From Bacteroidota bacterium (GTDB lineage: Bacteria > Bacteroidota > Bacteroidia > Bacteroidales > F082), in NCBI GenBank assembly GCA_016845175.1, contig JAERTD010000011.1, positions 1-64,000 on the forward strand: a stretch of DNA of 64,000 bases, given 5' to 3'. Both the position numbers and the translations under genes were made by a program. A model generated the notes under the pieces. That model had not been told where the DNA came from and did not search any database. It saw only the letters and a list, made by a program, of their open reading frames with translations. Below, piece after piece: positions 27,344-35,621 of the stretch (positions are counted from its first letter, which is position 1; the number at the start of each line of letters is the position of its first letter).

Positions 27344-29284
27344 TTAATCAAAGATCACTTTTGTAGGTCTGGTGTCCAGAAAGTTAATGAGAGGGAAGAG
27401 CGGTAATAGGCTGACTTCAAAACTAAAATTGGATACATTGTCGGGTGTAATAGGGAAGTAGGATAATCTGAATTGGAAAGCATCGAAAACGAGAAAGTTG
27501 TTTTTTACATAAAAGCCTGCTCCAATAGCGCTTATCATATCAGTCTCCCAAAGGTTTTTATTCTCACTTGTAATCCATCCACCATTATAGGAAACAAATC
27601 CAGCGAATTTAAACCCCAGAATACTATAGGGGGTAAAATCAACCAATTGTGCCCCATAGTAGAAGCGCTTGTTACCTTCAAAAGCATTGCCACTTAAGCC
27701 GAAAATACCATGATCATCATCCAGGTATATCAAATCTCCTGAACGCCTGTCAAGTCCGGCGAGGTAAGATATTCCGGCCATTAATCTGAAGTGGTGCGTT
27801 TTATAAGTTATCAGCCTGGATAGCAAATTTGATTCCAGTTTTATGGCACCCTGAAAGATCTTGTTATCAGAGAAATGAAACCCCAAATCAGCTATATAAC
27901 TAATGTAGCCCAATTGCTTCACATAATGAGTGAGGTCGAATCCAACGCCTGCATATGGACTTGTATAATACTCCGAAACTGTATATCCTCCATTGATTCT
28001 TATTTGATAACCATAGGGGATGTACTCGATTTTACCAAAATCAACCAAATAATTGGTGATATCATAATTTTGTCTGGCCATTACCAGGTTTCCGATCACA
28101 AAGGTTTCATTGATAAATCGGCTGCTGCTATCCATAGCAATGGCAGGTCGTCGACTATAATTTCTCTGAAAATACCTTAGTCCTGGAATAAGATAGTTTC
28201 GCTTCAATAAATCTGAATTTTTGTTTAAGGTGATCAGGTGCGAGGTCCAAACATCAAAATCGCGGTAATGAAATATATACTCCTGGCCTCCTGAGTTTGG
28301 ATCGTATGGATATTGTTCAAGTTTATCCTGAATAATAAACTCTCCACCCCAACGAACGTAAGAAGGAATCAGATCTCTGTTGAGTCGCAAGGCATATATC
28401 TGGCTTTTTTCTCCAACCTCATAATTCACTTCTGCATCAATAAAATGGGTTAAATTATTGATTCCGTAATTGATTTGTGCAATATACAGATTGGGTGTCG
28501 ATTCTGAATGGAAAGTCATACCTCCTCTAAGCTTATGGCCCAGGCCCATAAAGTTTTCGGTCCATGCATAGGCAGTAAAATTGTCAATACTTCTGATGAT
28601 AGGAAAACCTGCATAGGGGAATTTATCTCTGGTTACTACTAAGATGTCAACAGAGTCGGCGTGTGTATTAGTAACGCTAATGGAGGCATCCTCTATATAT
28701 GGGAGTTGGGATAATATCCTCATATTCTCAACCATTTGAATGGGGTCTAGTGCGTCGTGAACAGAAAACATCAGGTTCTTTCTAATAACCCACTCCTGGG
28801 TTTTTATATGCATCTTGTTCATGGATTTCACAGTTGAGGAGGAGTCAACACTAAGTGTGTCATATATACTGGTGCCGAAAGGGGGGAGGCGTTTAATTCT
28901 GATTTTCCTGATGGCATCACCTTCAAAAGGGAGAAATTTCTCTTCAGCTTTGAAAACCCTGACCATAGTGGCCAGAGTATCAATATTAGGGTTGCTGACA
29001 AGGGTATTATACAGCCCAAGCAGTAATTTTTTGTCTTCTACTCCCTTTCTTAGCTTGTCATAGAAACTTTTGCCATTTTCATGGGTCAGTAGTCTTGTAT
29101 GTTCACATATTTCGATCAGGGTATCTCCTGATAGATAAATCAAAGAGTCATCCAGCACAATAAATTCATGTCCTGTGATGAGAACGGTGTCACATGTTAT
29201 CATTCCTGCCGTCTTCACTTGTGCGTAAGTGTGGGTACCAAGCAGTACCCATAGCAATACCCCTAAAATGAATAATACTTTCAT
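27344..29284 (-). CDS. BamA/TamA-like outer-membrane beta-barrel protein
   Basis: 646 residues from the ATG at 29284, where the signal peptide MKVLFILGVLLWVLLGTHTYAQ begins. Residues about 130-260 include POTRA-like segments (IRKIRIKRLPPFGTS and, nearby, ISVTNTHADSVDILVVTRDKFP), fewer than the five POTRAs of BamA. The rest is rich in amphipathic beta-strands and aromatic turns and ends in an FD dipeptide, typical of a surface-antigen (Omp85) barrel. Probably an outer-membrane translocation or assembly factor of the smaller Omp85 class. The substrate is unknown. Confidence 0.75.
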   Translation of the reverse strand: MKVLFILGVLLWVLLGTHTYAQVKTAGMITCDTVLITGHEFIVLDDSLIYLSGDTLIEICEHTRLLTHENGKSFYDKLRKGVEDKKLLLGLYNTLVSNPNIDTLATMVRVFKAEEKFLPFEGDAIRKIRIKRLPPFGTSIYDTLSVDSSSTVKSMNKMHIKTQEWVIRKNLMFSVHDALDPIQMVENMRILSQLPYIEDASISVTNTHADSVDILVVTRDKFPYAGFPIIRSIDNFTAYAWTENFMGLGHKLRGGMTFHSESTPNLYIAQINYGINNLTHFIDAEVNYEVGEKSQIYALRLNRDLIPSYVRWGGEFIIQDKLEQYPYDPNSGGQEYIFHYRDFDVWTSHLITLNKNSDLLKRNYLIPGLRYFQRNYSRRPAIAMDSSSRFINETFVIGNLVMARQNYDITNYLVDFGKIEYIPYGYQIRINGGYTVSEYYTSPYAGVGFDLTHYVKQLGYISYIADLGFHFSDNKIFQGAIKLESNLLSRLITYKTHHFRLMAGISYLAGLDRRSGDLIYLDDDHGIFGLSGNAFEGNKRFYYGAQLVDFTPYSILGFKFAGFVSYNGGWITSENKNLWETDMISAIGAGFYVKNNFLVFDAFQFRLSYFPITPDNVSNFSFEVSLLPLFPLINFLDTRPTKVIFD

Positions 29285-29369
29285 TTTATTCTTCACAGAA
29301 TTAGGTAGGGATTGACGGGATAACATTCTTTACAAAGGTAGCCCAAGAGATCCATTAGCAATCAAAAAA

Positions 29370-30425
29370 TTACTTTTTTCTAAAGGCTCTGAAACTTGAA
29401 TCATCACCAAGAAGAATTCCCAGGTTTTTGGTTTTTTCCTGATTATCCAGGATGATCTTAAAGGTCATGGTTAATGGTGTAGCGATAAGCATACCTACCG
29501 TACCCAGTATCCATCCCCAAAAAAGCAAAGATAGAAATACCACCAAGGTTGACAAACCAAGGTTTTTACCCATTAATGGAGGTTCTATCATATTCCCTAT
29601 AACAAAGTTGACCACCAGATATAAGATAGCAGTGGCAATTGCTGAATAAGGATTTAATTGCACGAAAGCTAAAAACACCGCAGGTAGGGCAGCTATTATT
29701 GATCCAATATTGGGAATGAAGTTTAATAAAAATGCCAATGCTCCCCATAATATTGGGAAATCAACCCCAATGATTATTAAACCGATACTTACGATGACAC
29801 CGGTGGCAAGACTGGTAAGTGCTTTGATGCCAAAATACTTCTTTAAACGCTGGGTTAACTGCCCCATCCCTTTAAGTGATTTAGGTGCAATTCTTTTGAG
29901 CTTTCTTTCAAGGCTGCTTAATTCAAGCATCATAAATATGAAAATGAAAAGAATGATAAATGAATTGGATAGCAAGGCACTAAAGCCGGAAAATACTGTT
30001 CCCGCAAGCGAAACTACCTTTCCGGGATTAAGGTCTTTCATTAACTCAAAATTGCTATCTATGTATCCATGCGAGATAAGCCATTGATGTAATAAGGCCC
30101 ATGTTTCCTCGAATCGCTGCTGATAAAAGGGCAGCTTGGCAGTAAATACAGCCGTTCTGGAACCCAATAAAATGATGAGTCCTGAAGCAATGACCACAAG
30201 GCTGATAATGATAATGGTAAGAGCAAATACCTCATGTATACCTTTCGATTTTAGCCAGTCAAAGGGTGCCAGAAATATAGAAGTGAGTAATAATGCCACG
30301 AGTATAAGTGTTACAAAGTGGCTCATTTCTCTGATACCGGCAATTATAATTACAAGTGAGGCTGCAACAATCCAGAATTTCATGCGTGTTACAACTGATA
30401 ATAGTTTATCTGATTCCATAGACAT
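29370..30425 (-). CDS. AI-2E family transporter
   Basis: 351 residues with about eight membrane helices in the arrangement of the AI-2E (YhhQ/TqsA/PerM) family: two early helices (about 16-55), a helix at 65-85, a soluble segment, then a C-terminal block with FLLNFIPNIGSIIAALPAVF (about 240-260) and the late IGNMIEPPLMGKNLGLS motif (about 288). The family exports small molecules, with substrates established only for a few members. It is 18 bases downstream of a GNAT gene, likely the same transcript. Confidence 0.9.
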   Translation of the reverse strand: MSMESDKLLSVVTRMKFWIVAASLVIIIAGIREMSHFVTLILVALLLTSIFLAPFDWLKSKGIHEVFALTIIIISLVVIASGLIILLGSRTAVFTAKLPFYQQRFEETWALLHQWLISHGYIDSNFELMKDLNPGKVVSLAGTVFSGFSALLSNSFIILFIFIFMMLELSSLERKLKRIAPKSLKGMGQLTQRLKKYFGIKALTSLATGVIVSIGLIIIGVDFPILWGALAFLLNFIPNIGSIIAALPAVFLAFVQLNPYSAIATAILYLVVNFVIGNMIEPPLMGKNLGLSTLVVFLSLLFWGWILGTVGMLIATPLTMTFKIILDNQEKTKNLGILLGDDSSFRAFRKK

Positions 30426-30443
30426 AATTATTGTAGGAGGATG

Positions 30444-31625
30444 TTAGCTTACTGCTTTTGCTCTTTTAAATTCTTTATTTCGGTCGAACAAATACCGATA
30501 GGTAATATGGGTTTTTCTGACCGTACCGCCTATATGTTCAAGTAGTTTTATCATGCTTGGATTAAAATCGCCTATCCAGTTCATTTCCAATACCTCATAT
30601 TTAAAGCCAGGTTTTAGTGATTCTTGCTCAAAATGCATCACGAGACCAGCTGCCACTCCTTTTCCCTGAAATTCAGGTATTACACCAAAGATGAGCCCTA
30701 TCAATCGGGTACACACCTTCTTCACCTTTAAGGCATACATCAGACGTAATTCGTTGAGAATATGGAATTTTCCATTGAAATTGCGTGTCACCTGGTACAA
30801 ATCGGGTATCATCACAAAAAAGGAAATGGGTTCATCACGGTAATAGCCAAAAATAATGACACGAGGATCGATGATCGGTTTCATTTTTCTGAACAATTTA
30901 ACCGCTTGTTGAATACGCATTGCTTTTACACCAGGGAATCTGGCCCAGGCCTTATTAAATACAGTTACAAAATCCTGTGCGTATTTGTCGAGATCCTTCA
31001 TTTCCAAAGTTTTGAAATAGAAATCCGGGTTTTGTACCAGACTTTCCGCATTTCGCTTCAACACAGGATCGATGCTGTTATTAATGATGTGTGTATAATA
31101 AGTGAATTGGTTGAAATAGTTTTTAAAACCATAATTTTCGAACAATTCATTGTAGTAGGGATAGTTATAGGGCATATTATAGATTGGTTCGTGAAAACCA
31201 TCCGACAAACACCCCCAGAAATAATCTCTGGTTCCAAAATTAATGGGGCCATCCATGGCTTCCATTCCGTTGGATTGCAACCAGTTTTTTGCAGCATCAA
31301 ATAATAGGTTTGCCGCCTCCTGATCATGTATGCAATCAAAAAACCCGCTTCCACCCGTTGGTTGCTCCTCTTTATCAGCTGTTTTGGGATCAAAAAAGGC
31401 TGCAATGCGTCCTACGGTCTTATTTGTTGCATCAGTGAGTATCCAACGTATGGCTTTACCCTCCTTAAAAAGCTTGTTTTTATTGTGGTCGAAAACTTTC
31501 TCAATATCCTCATCCAAAGGTCTGATCCATAAGTCATCATCTTTATACAAATTTACAGGAAGCAGCAGGAAAGCTTTTTTGGTGGCATTTGAATTTACTT
31601 CTGTTAGGGTAAACTTACTACTCAT
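30444..31625 (-). CDS. GNAT-fold protein, long Bacteroidota type
   Basis: 393 residues. A GNAT-like core lies in the C-terminal half, with the acyl-CoA loop PEFQGKGVAAGLVMHFE at about residues 312-328. The N-terminal half contains another GNAT-like strand pattern (AIRWILTDATNKTVGRIAAFF) and conserved GPINFGTRDYFWGCL, which I recognise from a family of uncharacterised proteins in Bacteroidota. Acetyltransferase activity is likely but the acceptor is unknown. It lies 21 bases after the CAP-SPOR gene and 18 before AI-2E, suggesting an operon. Confidence 0.8.
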   Translation of the reverse strand: MSSKFTLTEVNSNATKKAFLLLPVNLYKDDDLWIRPLDEDIEKVFDHNKNKLFKEGKAIRWILTDATNKTVGRIAAFFDPKTADKEEQPTGGSGFFDCIHDQEAANLLFDAAKNWLQSNGMEAMDGPINFGTRDYFWGCLSDGFHEPIYNMPYNYPYYNELFENYGFKNYFNQFTYYTHIINNSIDPVLKRNAESLVQNPDFYFKTLEMKDLDKYAQDFVTVFNKAWARFPGVKAMRIQQAVKLFRKMKPIIDPRVIIFGYYRDEPISFFVMIPDLYQVTRNFNGKFHILNELRLMYALKVKKVCTRLIGLIFGVIPEFQGKGVAAGLVMHFEQESLKPGFKYEVLEMNWIGDFNPSMIKLLEHIGGTVRKTHITYRYLFDRNKEFKRAKAVS

Positions 31626-31646
31626 CTGTGATTGGTTTTGGTTATG

Positions 31647-32498
31647 CTAATCTTTTAAAATCCAGGCCTCATTGTATGTGTATGGGAGTCCCTGTTTGGC
31701 AAACATGGCTTCCTTAAGGCTGCTGAATTGTAATAAATATATTCTGAAATGGTTGTTTTTCGTCAGAATTCCGGCATCATCATAGCCATTTTTCTTAATT
31801 CTTTTTAGGGCTTCCCTTGCATCTTTTATATTGTCGAAGCTGCCAAAAATCACATAATATATGGGTAATTGAGCATCGGTTTCTTTTCTTTCAGCCACTT
31901 GCACCACAGCCGTGGTATCTACCGTTTCACATAATTTGGGTTCAGACGCGCGGTCACGCCTCTGGCCAAACCATATGGAAGCATAATGATCGTTCATGGC
32001 CAAACCCATACAAATCCATTTCTTTTGTTCATAGGCTCCTCTGGTTAATAACATATCAAGCATTTCCTTGGAGTCCGACCATAACTTCATCAGTGAATCC
32101 AAACTTATTTTATCATCAAAATATACCACCATTTCATAGCCCCGGTATGGATAGCTTGTGAGTTCCTTGGGTTTTCCCCACATGCATTCGGGATTTGGTA
32201 TATAGGAATTATAGCAACATGGCGACCAATTACCTTTATCTGACCAGCTGGAAAGATTACAGATGCTGGTATCAGGATGGTTGTTCATCAAATCATCCAC
32301 ATGCAGCTGGGCCACATAAGTTAGGGAAGATGAATGTTGCAGCCTTGGTTTTCCGTAGGCCTCTCTTAGATCGTTTGCTGCCTGAAAAAGCTCACTTTCC
32401 TGTGCATTGATGCAAAAATCCTTCGGCATGCTATGTTGAGCCATCAGAAACTGCAAGCTGAAAGCAAACAAAGCTACTAATCCTAGACGCAAATGCAT
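31647..32498 (-). CDS. Secreted CAP-domain protein with C-terminal SPOR domain
   Basis: 283 residues. Signal peptide to about residue 20 (LQFLMAQ), then a CAP/SCP-like region (about 35-175) with LFQAANDLREAYGKPRL and LTYVAQLHVDDL followed by CxWGKP and WICMGLAMNDHYASIWFGQ. The C-terminal 70 residues are a SPOR domain (YYVIFGSFDNIKDAREALK ... LLQFSSLKEA), which binds denuded peptidoglycan glycans. Together this points to a cell-wall- or septum-targeted periplasmic protein. Several Cys residues suggest disulfides. The CAP activity is unknown. Confidence 0.85.
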   Translation of the reverse strand: MHLRLGLVALFAFSLQFLMAQHSMPKDFCINAQESELFQAANDLREAYGKPRLQHSSSLTYVAQLHVDDLMNNHPDTSICNLSSWSDKGNWSPCCYNSYIPNPECMWGKPKELTSYPYRGYEMVVYFDDKISLDSLMKLWSDSKEMLDMLLTRGAYEQKKWICMGLAMNDHYASIWFGQRRDRASEPKLCETVDTTAVVQVAERKETDAQLPIYYVIFGSFDNIKDAREALKRIKKNGYDDAGILTKNNHFRIYLLQFSSLKEAMFAKQGLPYTYNEAWILKD

Positions 32499-32580
32499 AA
32501 TCTTCTGTGGTATTAGATGAATAAGTAACTGCTGTTAATCATAGGGCAATCACTCGACCGTAAATTTACAAATTATTGCT

Positions 32581-33414
32581 TTAATACTTGCTCCATTGAA
32601 AAGCACCTTGATAGGCTGCCACAAGAGCGTCATAAGCTTTCATGATATTAAGTGTTACAGGGTGTTTGGGCTGAAATTGAATTCTGTTGATAGCCTTGAC
32701 AGGCATGACTTTGGTAGAACTACCTGTGATAAAAACAGCATCAACCTTATTGAGTTCTTGTATGGAAAGGCTCGTTTCCGAAAAATCCAAACCCAATTGT
32801 TGGCAGATGAGTATAATCTTTTGCCGGGTAATCCCTGACAACACATGTTCTACAGGACTTGTAAAAACTTTGTTGTTCTTGATGAAGAATATGTTCGACC
32901 GACTGCATTCTGTAATATAGCCAGATTCGTCTATCAAGACAACTTCAAACAGCTTGGAACCCTTAAGAATTTCATTGGCTTTTTCCCTCACAGGAAGGCC
33001 GGATGCTTTGGCATTTGGCTGAGGACGACTAGCCTGTAAACTAGCCAGGTGTACACCCTGTGAATAGTTTTCAACAGTTGGGTAATGTGATGAGCAAATC
33101 CAGAAGAATAGTTGGCTCGATTTAACTTGAAGTGGTAACAGCACTTTTATGTTGCCGTTAGTCAGCCGATTGGCATCAATAAGACTTTTGATACTGTTTG
33201 TGAATTGCTTGTTATTAATGTCATGTTCAAGCTTTAGTAGCCTGGCAGATTGAAAAAATCTATCCATGTGTTCCTGCAGAAACAGTGGTATGCTATCAAT
33301 AACCCTAATAACTTCATAAATACCCAAAGCTGTATCGATGGTATCCTGCGGAAAATCACAGCTGCTTTTTATTTCATCATTGCATATGAAATAGGACATC
33401 AGGCAGTTCCCCAT
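32581..33414 (-). CDS. Class IV PLP aminotransferase (branched-chain/aminodeoxychorismate lyase-like)
   Basis: 277 residues of the fold-type IV PLP family. The N-terminus has GIYEVIRVIDSIPLFLQEHM, where the dimer interface and substrate loop lie. The probable Schiff-base Lys is in PQPNAKASG (about residue 142), the PLP-binding Glu in ITECSRSNIFF (about 178), and the phosphate loop in VLSGITRQ (about 197). Branched-chain aminotransferase, D-amino-acid aminotransferase and PabC-type lyase cannot be told apart from sequence alone. Start could also be the Met at codon 6 (MSYFICND). Confidence 0.85.
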   Translation of the reverse strand: MGNCLMSYFICNDEIKSSCDFPQDTIDTALGIYEVIRVIDSIPLFLQEHMDRFFQSARLLKLEHDINNKQFTNSIKSLIDANRLTNGNIKVLLPLQVKSSQLFFWICSSHYPTVENYSQGVHLASLQASRPQPNAKASGLPVREKANEILKGSKLFEVVLIDESGYITECSRSNIFFIKNNKVFTSPVEHVLSGITRQKIILICQQLGLDFSETSLSIQELNKVDAVFITGSSTKVMPVKAINRIQFQPKHPVTLNIMKAYDALVAAYQGAFQWSKY

Positions 33415-33452
33415 AATCGGTAGTTGATCATCAATAAACTAATCAGCTTGAA

Positions 33453-33689
33453 TTACTCTTCTCGGCTGGCAAAATAATCGTCAAGTATTTTTCTTGCTTT
33501 ATCAAAATTGAAAATCTCTACAAATAGTCTTATGGTATCTTCAGGGGCTCCATCAGCCCAACCAGCTTGAACACTAGCACTTAGGGTGTCTCTTTTGATA
33601 ACACCTATACCATTTTCAACAAGCATTTCTTCCAGAAACATACCTTCGACTCTCGAACCTGTGTAAACCAATTTAATTTCGTCTGTCAT
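33453..33689 (-). CDS. DUF2007 domain protein
   Basis: 78 residues that make up one DUF2007 (putative signal-transducing) domain: an N-terminal KLVYTGSRVEGMFLEEMLVENGI and a C-terminal IRLFVEIFNFDKARKILDDY. Resembles PII-like small regulators in fold, but no ligand is known. It lies 38 bases upstream of the aminotransferase gene on the same strand. Confidence 0.85.
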   Translation of the reverse strand: MTDEIKLVYTGSRVEGMFLEEMLVENGIGVIKRDTLSASVQAGWADGAPEDTIRLFVEIFNFDKARKILDDYFASREE

Positions 33690-33778
33690 GGTAATAATAT
33701 TAGTGTTTGTAACAAATTTAGTACTTAAAGATAGAGAAATTATGCGAGATCTTATGGTAGAAATCCATTTAAATGAGG

Positions 33779-34681
33779 CTATCTATTCAATCTTATTATG
33801 GCAAAAACCATGATGGCGGCACTAAGAATCTGAATTGGAGAAAGAAAGCTGTCATTTATCAGATAATCAAAAAATATGGCGGAAATGGGAAACAATAGCT
33901 CACTGATAGTGGCTACAATGGCTTTAACCCTGCGCAAGCCATAATAATAGATGAAAATAGCTCCGGATCCGGTGGTAAGGCCTATGATAAGAAAGTAGAT
34001 CCAATTGGTTTGGGTGGTGGCCTGAAATTCTGTATACTGTCCAAATATCAACACATAGATAAACATGAAAAAGGCTGTAAACCCATACCTGTAAAATGTA
34101 GCAGTAATAAAATTATGATTCTGCAACAAACGTTTGGAAAAAACCGTTGAGCTACCGAAAGAAAACGCAGCCAGTAATGCATAAAGTGCAGCGTAAATGG
34201 TATTGCTGTTGGCATTCATATTGGGCAGACTCCACCCGAAGGTCAGAAAATAACTGGCTACAATGGCTACCCCCGCCCAGATCGCAAAGTTTTTCTTTAT
34301 TTTCTCCTTTAATAAAATGGCTGCCAGGATGATAGCAAAAATAGGCTGAAGTTTTTGCAACAAAACAACCACAGAGAGGTGCTGAAAGTTCACCAGAAAC
34401 AGGGCCTTAACTATGGCAATGGTTCCCATGGCTCCCCCAAACAAACTGATCAGGATAAGTAGAATATAATCCTGTCGCATAAAATTTTGAAGGTGTTTAT
34501 ACTGTTTAAACAGAAAAACATTCATTAAAAGAAAAGGAATGAAGTGGAGCATGAATACCACATATCCGACTTCAAGATTGAAAAGCCTGGGTGTAAGTAC
34601 AACACCGTCGAAACCCCACATGATAGCCGAAATGCTGATGGCAATGGTGCCTCGGATAATCTGGCTGTGGTTTATCTTCAT
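33779..34681 (-). CDS. EamA (drug/metabolite transporter) family permease
   Basis: 300 residues from the ATG at 34681. A longer in-frame start at 34732 lies upstream of the -7 element at 34700-34707 and is not needed. Ten membrane helices in two EamA repeats: GTIAISISAIMWGFDGVVL begins the first and TIYAALYALLAAFSFGSSTV the second. Such proteins export amino acids or nucleotide-type metabolites; the substrate here is not readable. Confidence 0.88.
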   Translation of the reverse strand: MKINHSQIIRGTIAISISAIMWGFDGVVLTPRLFNLEVGYVVFMLHFIPFLLMNVFLFKQYKHLQNFMRQDYILLILISLFGGAMGTIAIVKALFLVNFQHLSVVVLLQKLQPIFAIILAAILLKEKIKKNFAIWAGVAIVASYFLTFGWSLPNMNANSNTIYAALYALLAAFSFGSSTVFSKRLLQNHNFITATFYRYGFTAFFMFIYVLIFGQYTEFQATTQTNWIYFLIIGLTTGSGAIFIYYYGLRRVKAIVATISELLFPISAIFFDYLINDSFLSPIQILSAAIMVFAIIRLNR

Positions 34682-34699
34682 GCTGTGTATTTGCTGATG

Positions 34700-34707
34700 C
34701 AAAAATA
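34700..34707 (-). promoter_or_regulatory. -7 element of the EamA gene
   Basis: TATTTTTG on the minus strand, 19 bases before the ATG at 34681. It fits TAnnTTTG; no good -33 was found. Confidence 0.45.
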
Positions 34708-34809
34708 GCAAAAGACAAACATCATTTAACACCCTTCTTAATTCTATTCCTGTGGTCCCCTACATAGGTGGAAACCATTTTCCTTATTATTTGTCTGGTC
34801 AAATTGAAG

Positions 34810-34817
34810 TAGCTTTG
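34810..34817 (+). promoter_or_regulatory. -7 element of the SDR gene
   Basis: TAGCTTTG fits TAnnTTTG and lies 17 bases before the ATG. A TTTG at 34790-34793 is 16 bases upstream, a little short for a -33. Confidence 0.45.
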
Positions 34818-34834
34818 TTAAAAAAATAAAACCT

Positions 34835-35611
34835 ATGGATTTAAAAATAGATAAGCATTATTTTGTGGTGGGAGGGGCCGGAAGTGGATTTGGTAAAGCC
34901 ATTTGCCTGGCTCTTGCAAATGAAGGCTCTCAGGTATTGGCAGTTAGCCGAACCTTGGAAAAGTTAGAGGAAGTACAGAAATTATTCCCCCACAACATTG
35001 ATATTTTAGGTGCTGATATTACCCTCGATGAAACCCATGACCTGATCATGAGTAGATTACAAGGTAAATCACTGAAGGGTATACTGGTTAATGGTGGTGG
35101 ACCACCAGCCGGGAACTTTCAGGAAATCAAGATGCAGCAGTGGGATGAATCATGGAAAAAAATTGTAAGCTGGAAGATTGCTTTAACGAAAAAGTTGCTG
35201 CCCATTTTATCTGCCGAATCTTACGGGAGAATACTTTTTATTGAGAGTGTCTCGGTAAAACAAATGGTACCCAACCTGATACTGTCCAATGCATTAAGAC
35301 CGGCAGTTGTAGGTTTTGCCAAAACCTTATCCCGTGAAGTCGCAGATCAGGGTATAAATGTGAATATTCTGGCACCGGGTTACCATTTAACCCCTGCATT
35401 GGAAAGACTCTTTGTTAAAAAGAGTGAACTTGAAGGAATTAGTGTCCAGGAAGCTCAAAAGGCCTTTGAAATAGAAACTCCGGTTAAACCCATGGGTCAG
35501 GCTGATGAGATGGCTGGACTTGCACTGTGGTTATTGTCACCTTTGTCAAGATTTGTAACCGGTCAGACCATTACCCACGATGGTGGGATTGTCCATGGAT
35601 TATGGGGCTAA
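34835..35611 (+). CDS. SDR-family protein lacking the canonical YxxxK
   Basis: 258 residues with a Rossmann fold: the cofactor loop GGAGSGFG (13-20), VNGGGPPAG in place of NNAG (about 85-93), and a Ser in IESVSVK (136-142). The usual catalytic Tyr and Lys are missing: at that position the sequence reads SNALRP (151-156), so Asn and Arg occupy the area. The C-terminus ends with the SDR stretch GQTITHDGG. Related atypical SDRs with SNxxR are known to me as a subgroup. Reductase activity is therefore uncertain. Divergent from EamA, and 10 bases from the convergent M1 peptidase gene. Confidence 0.85.
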   Translation: MDLKIDKHYFVVGGAGSGFGKAICLALANEGSQVLAVSRTLEKLEEVQKLFPHNIDILGADITLDETHDLIMSRLQGKSLKGILVNGGGPPAGNFQEIKMQQWDESWKKIVSWKIALTKKLLPILSAESYGRILFIESVSVKQMVPNLILSNALRPAVVGFAKTLSREVADQGINVNILAPGYHLTPALERLFVKKSELEGISVQEAQKAFEIETPVKPMGQADEMAGLALWLLSPLSRFVTGQTITHDGGIVHGLWG

Positions 35612-35621
35612 CCATAACTCA

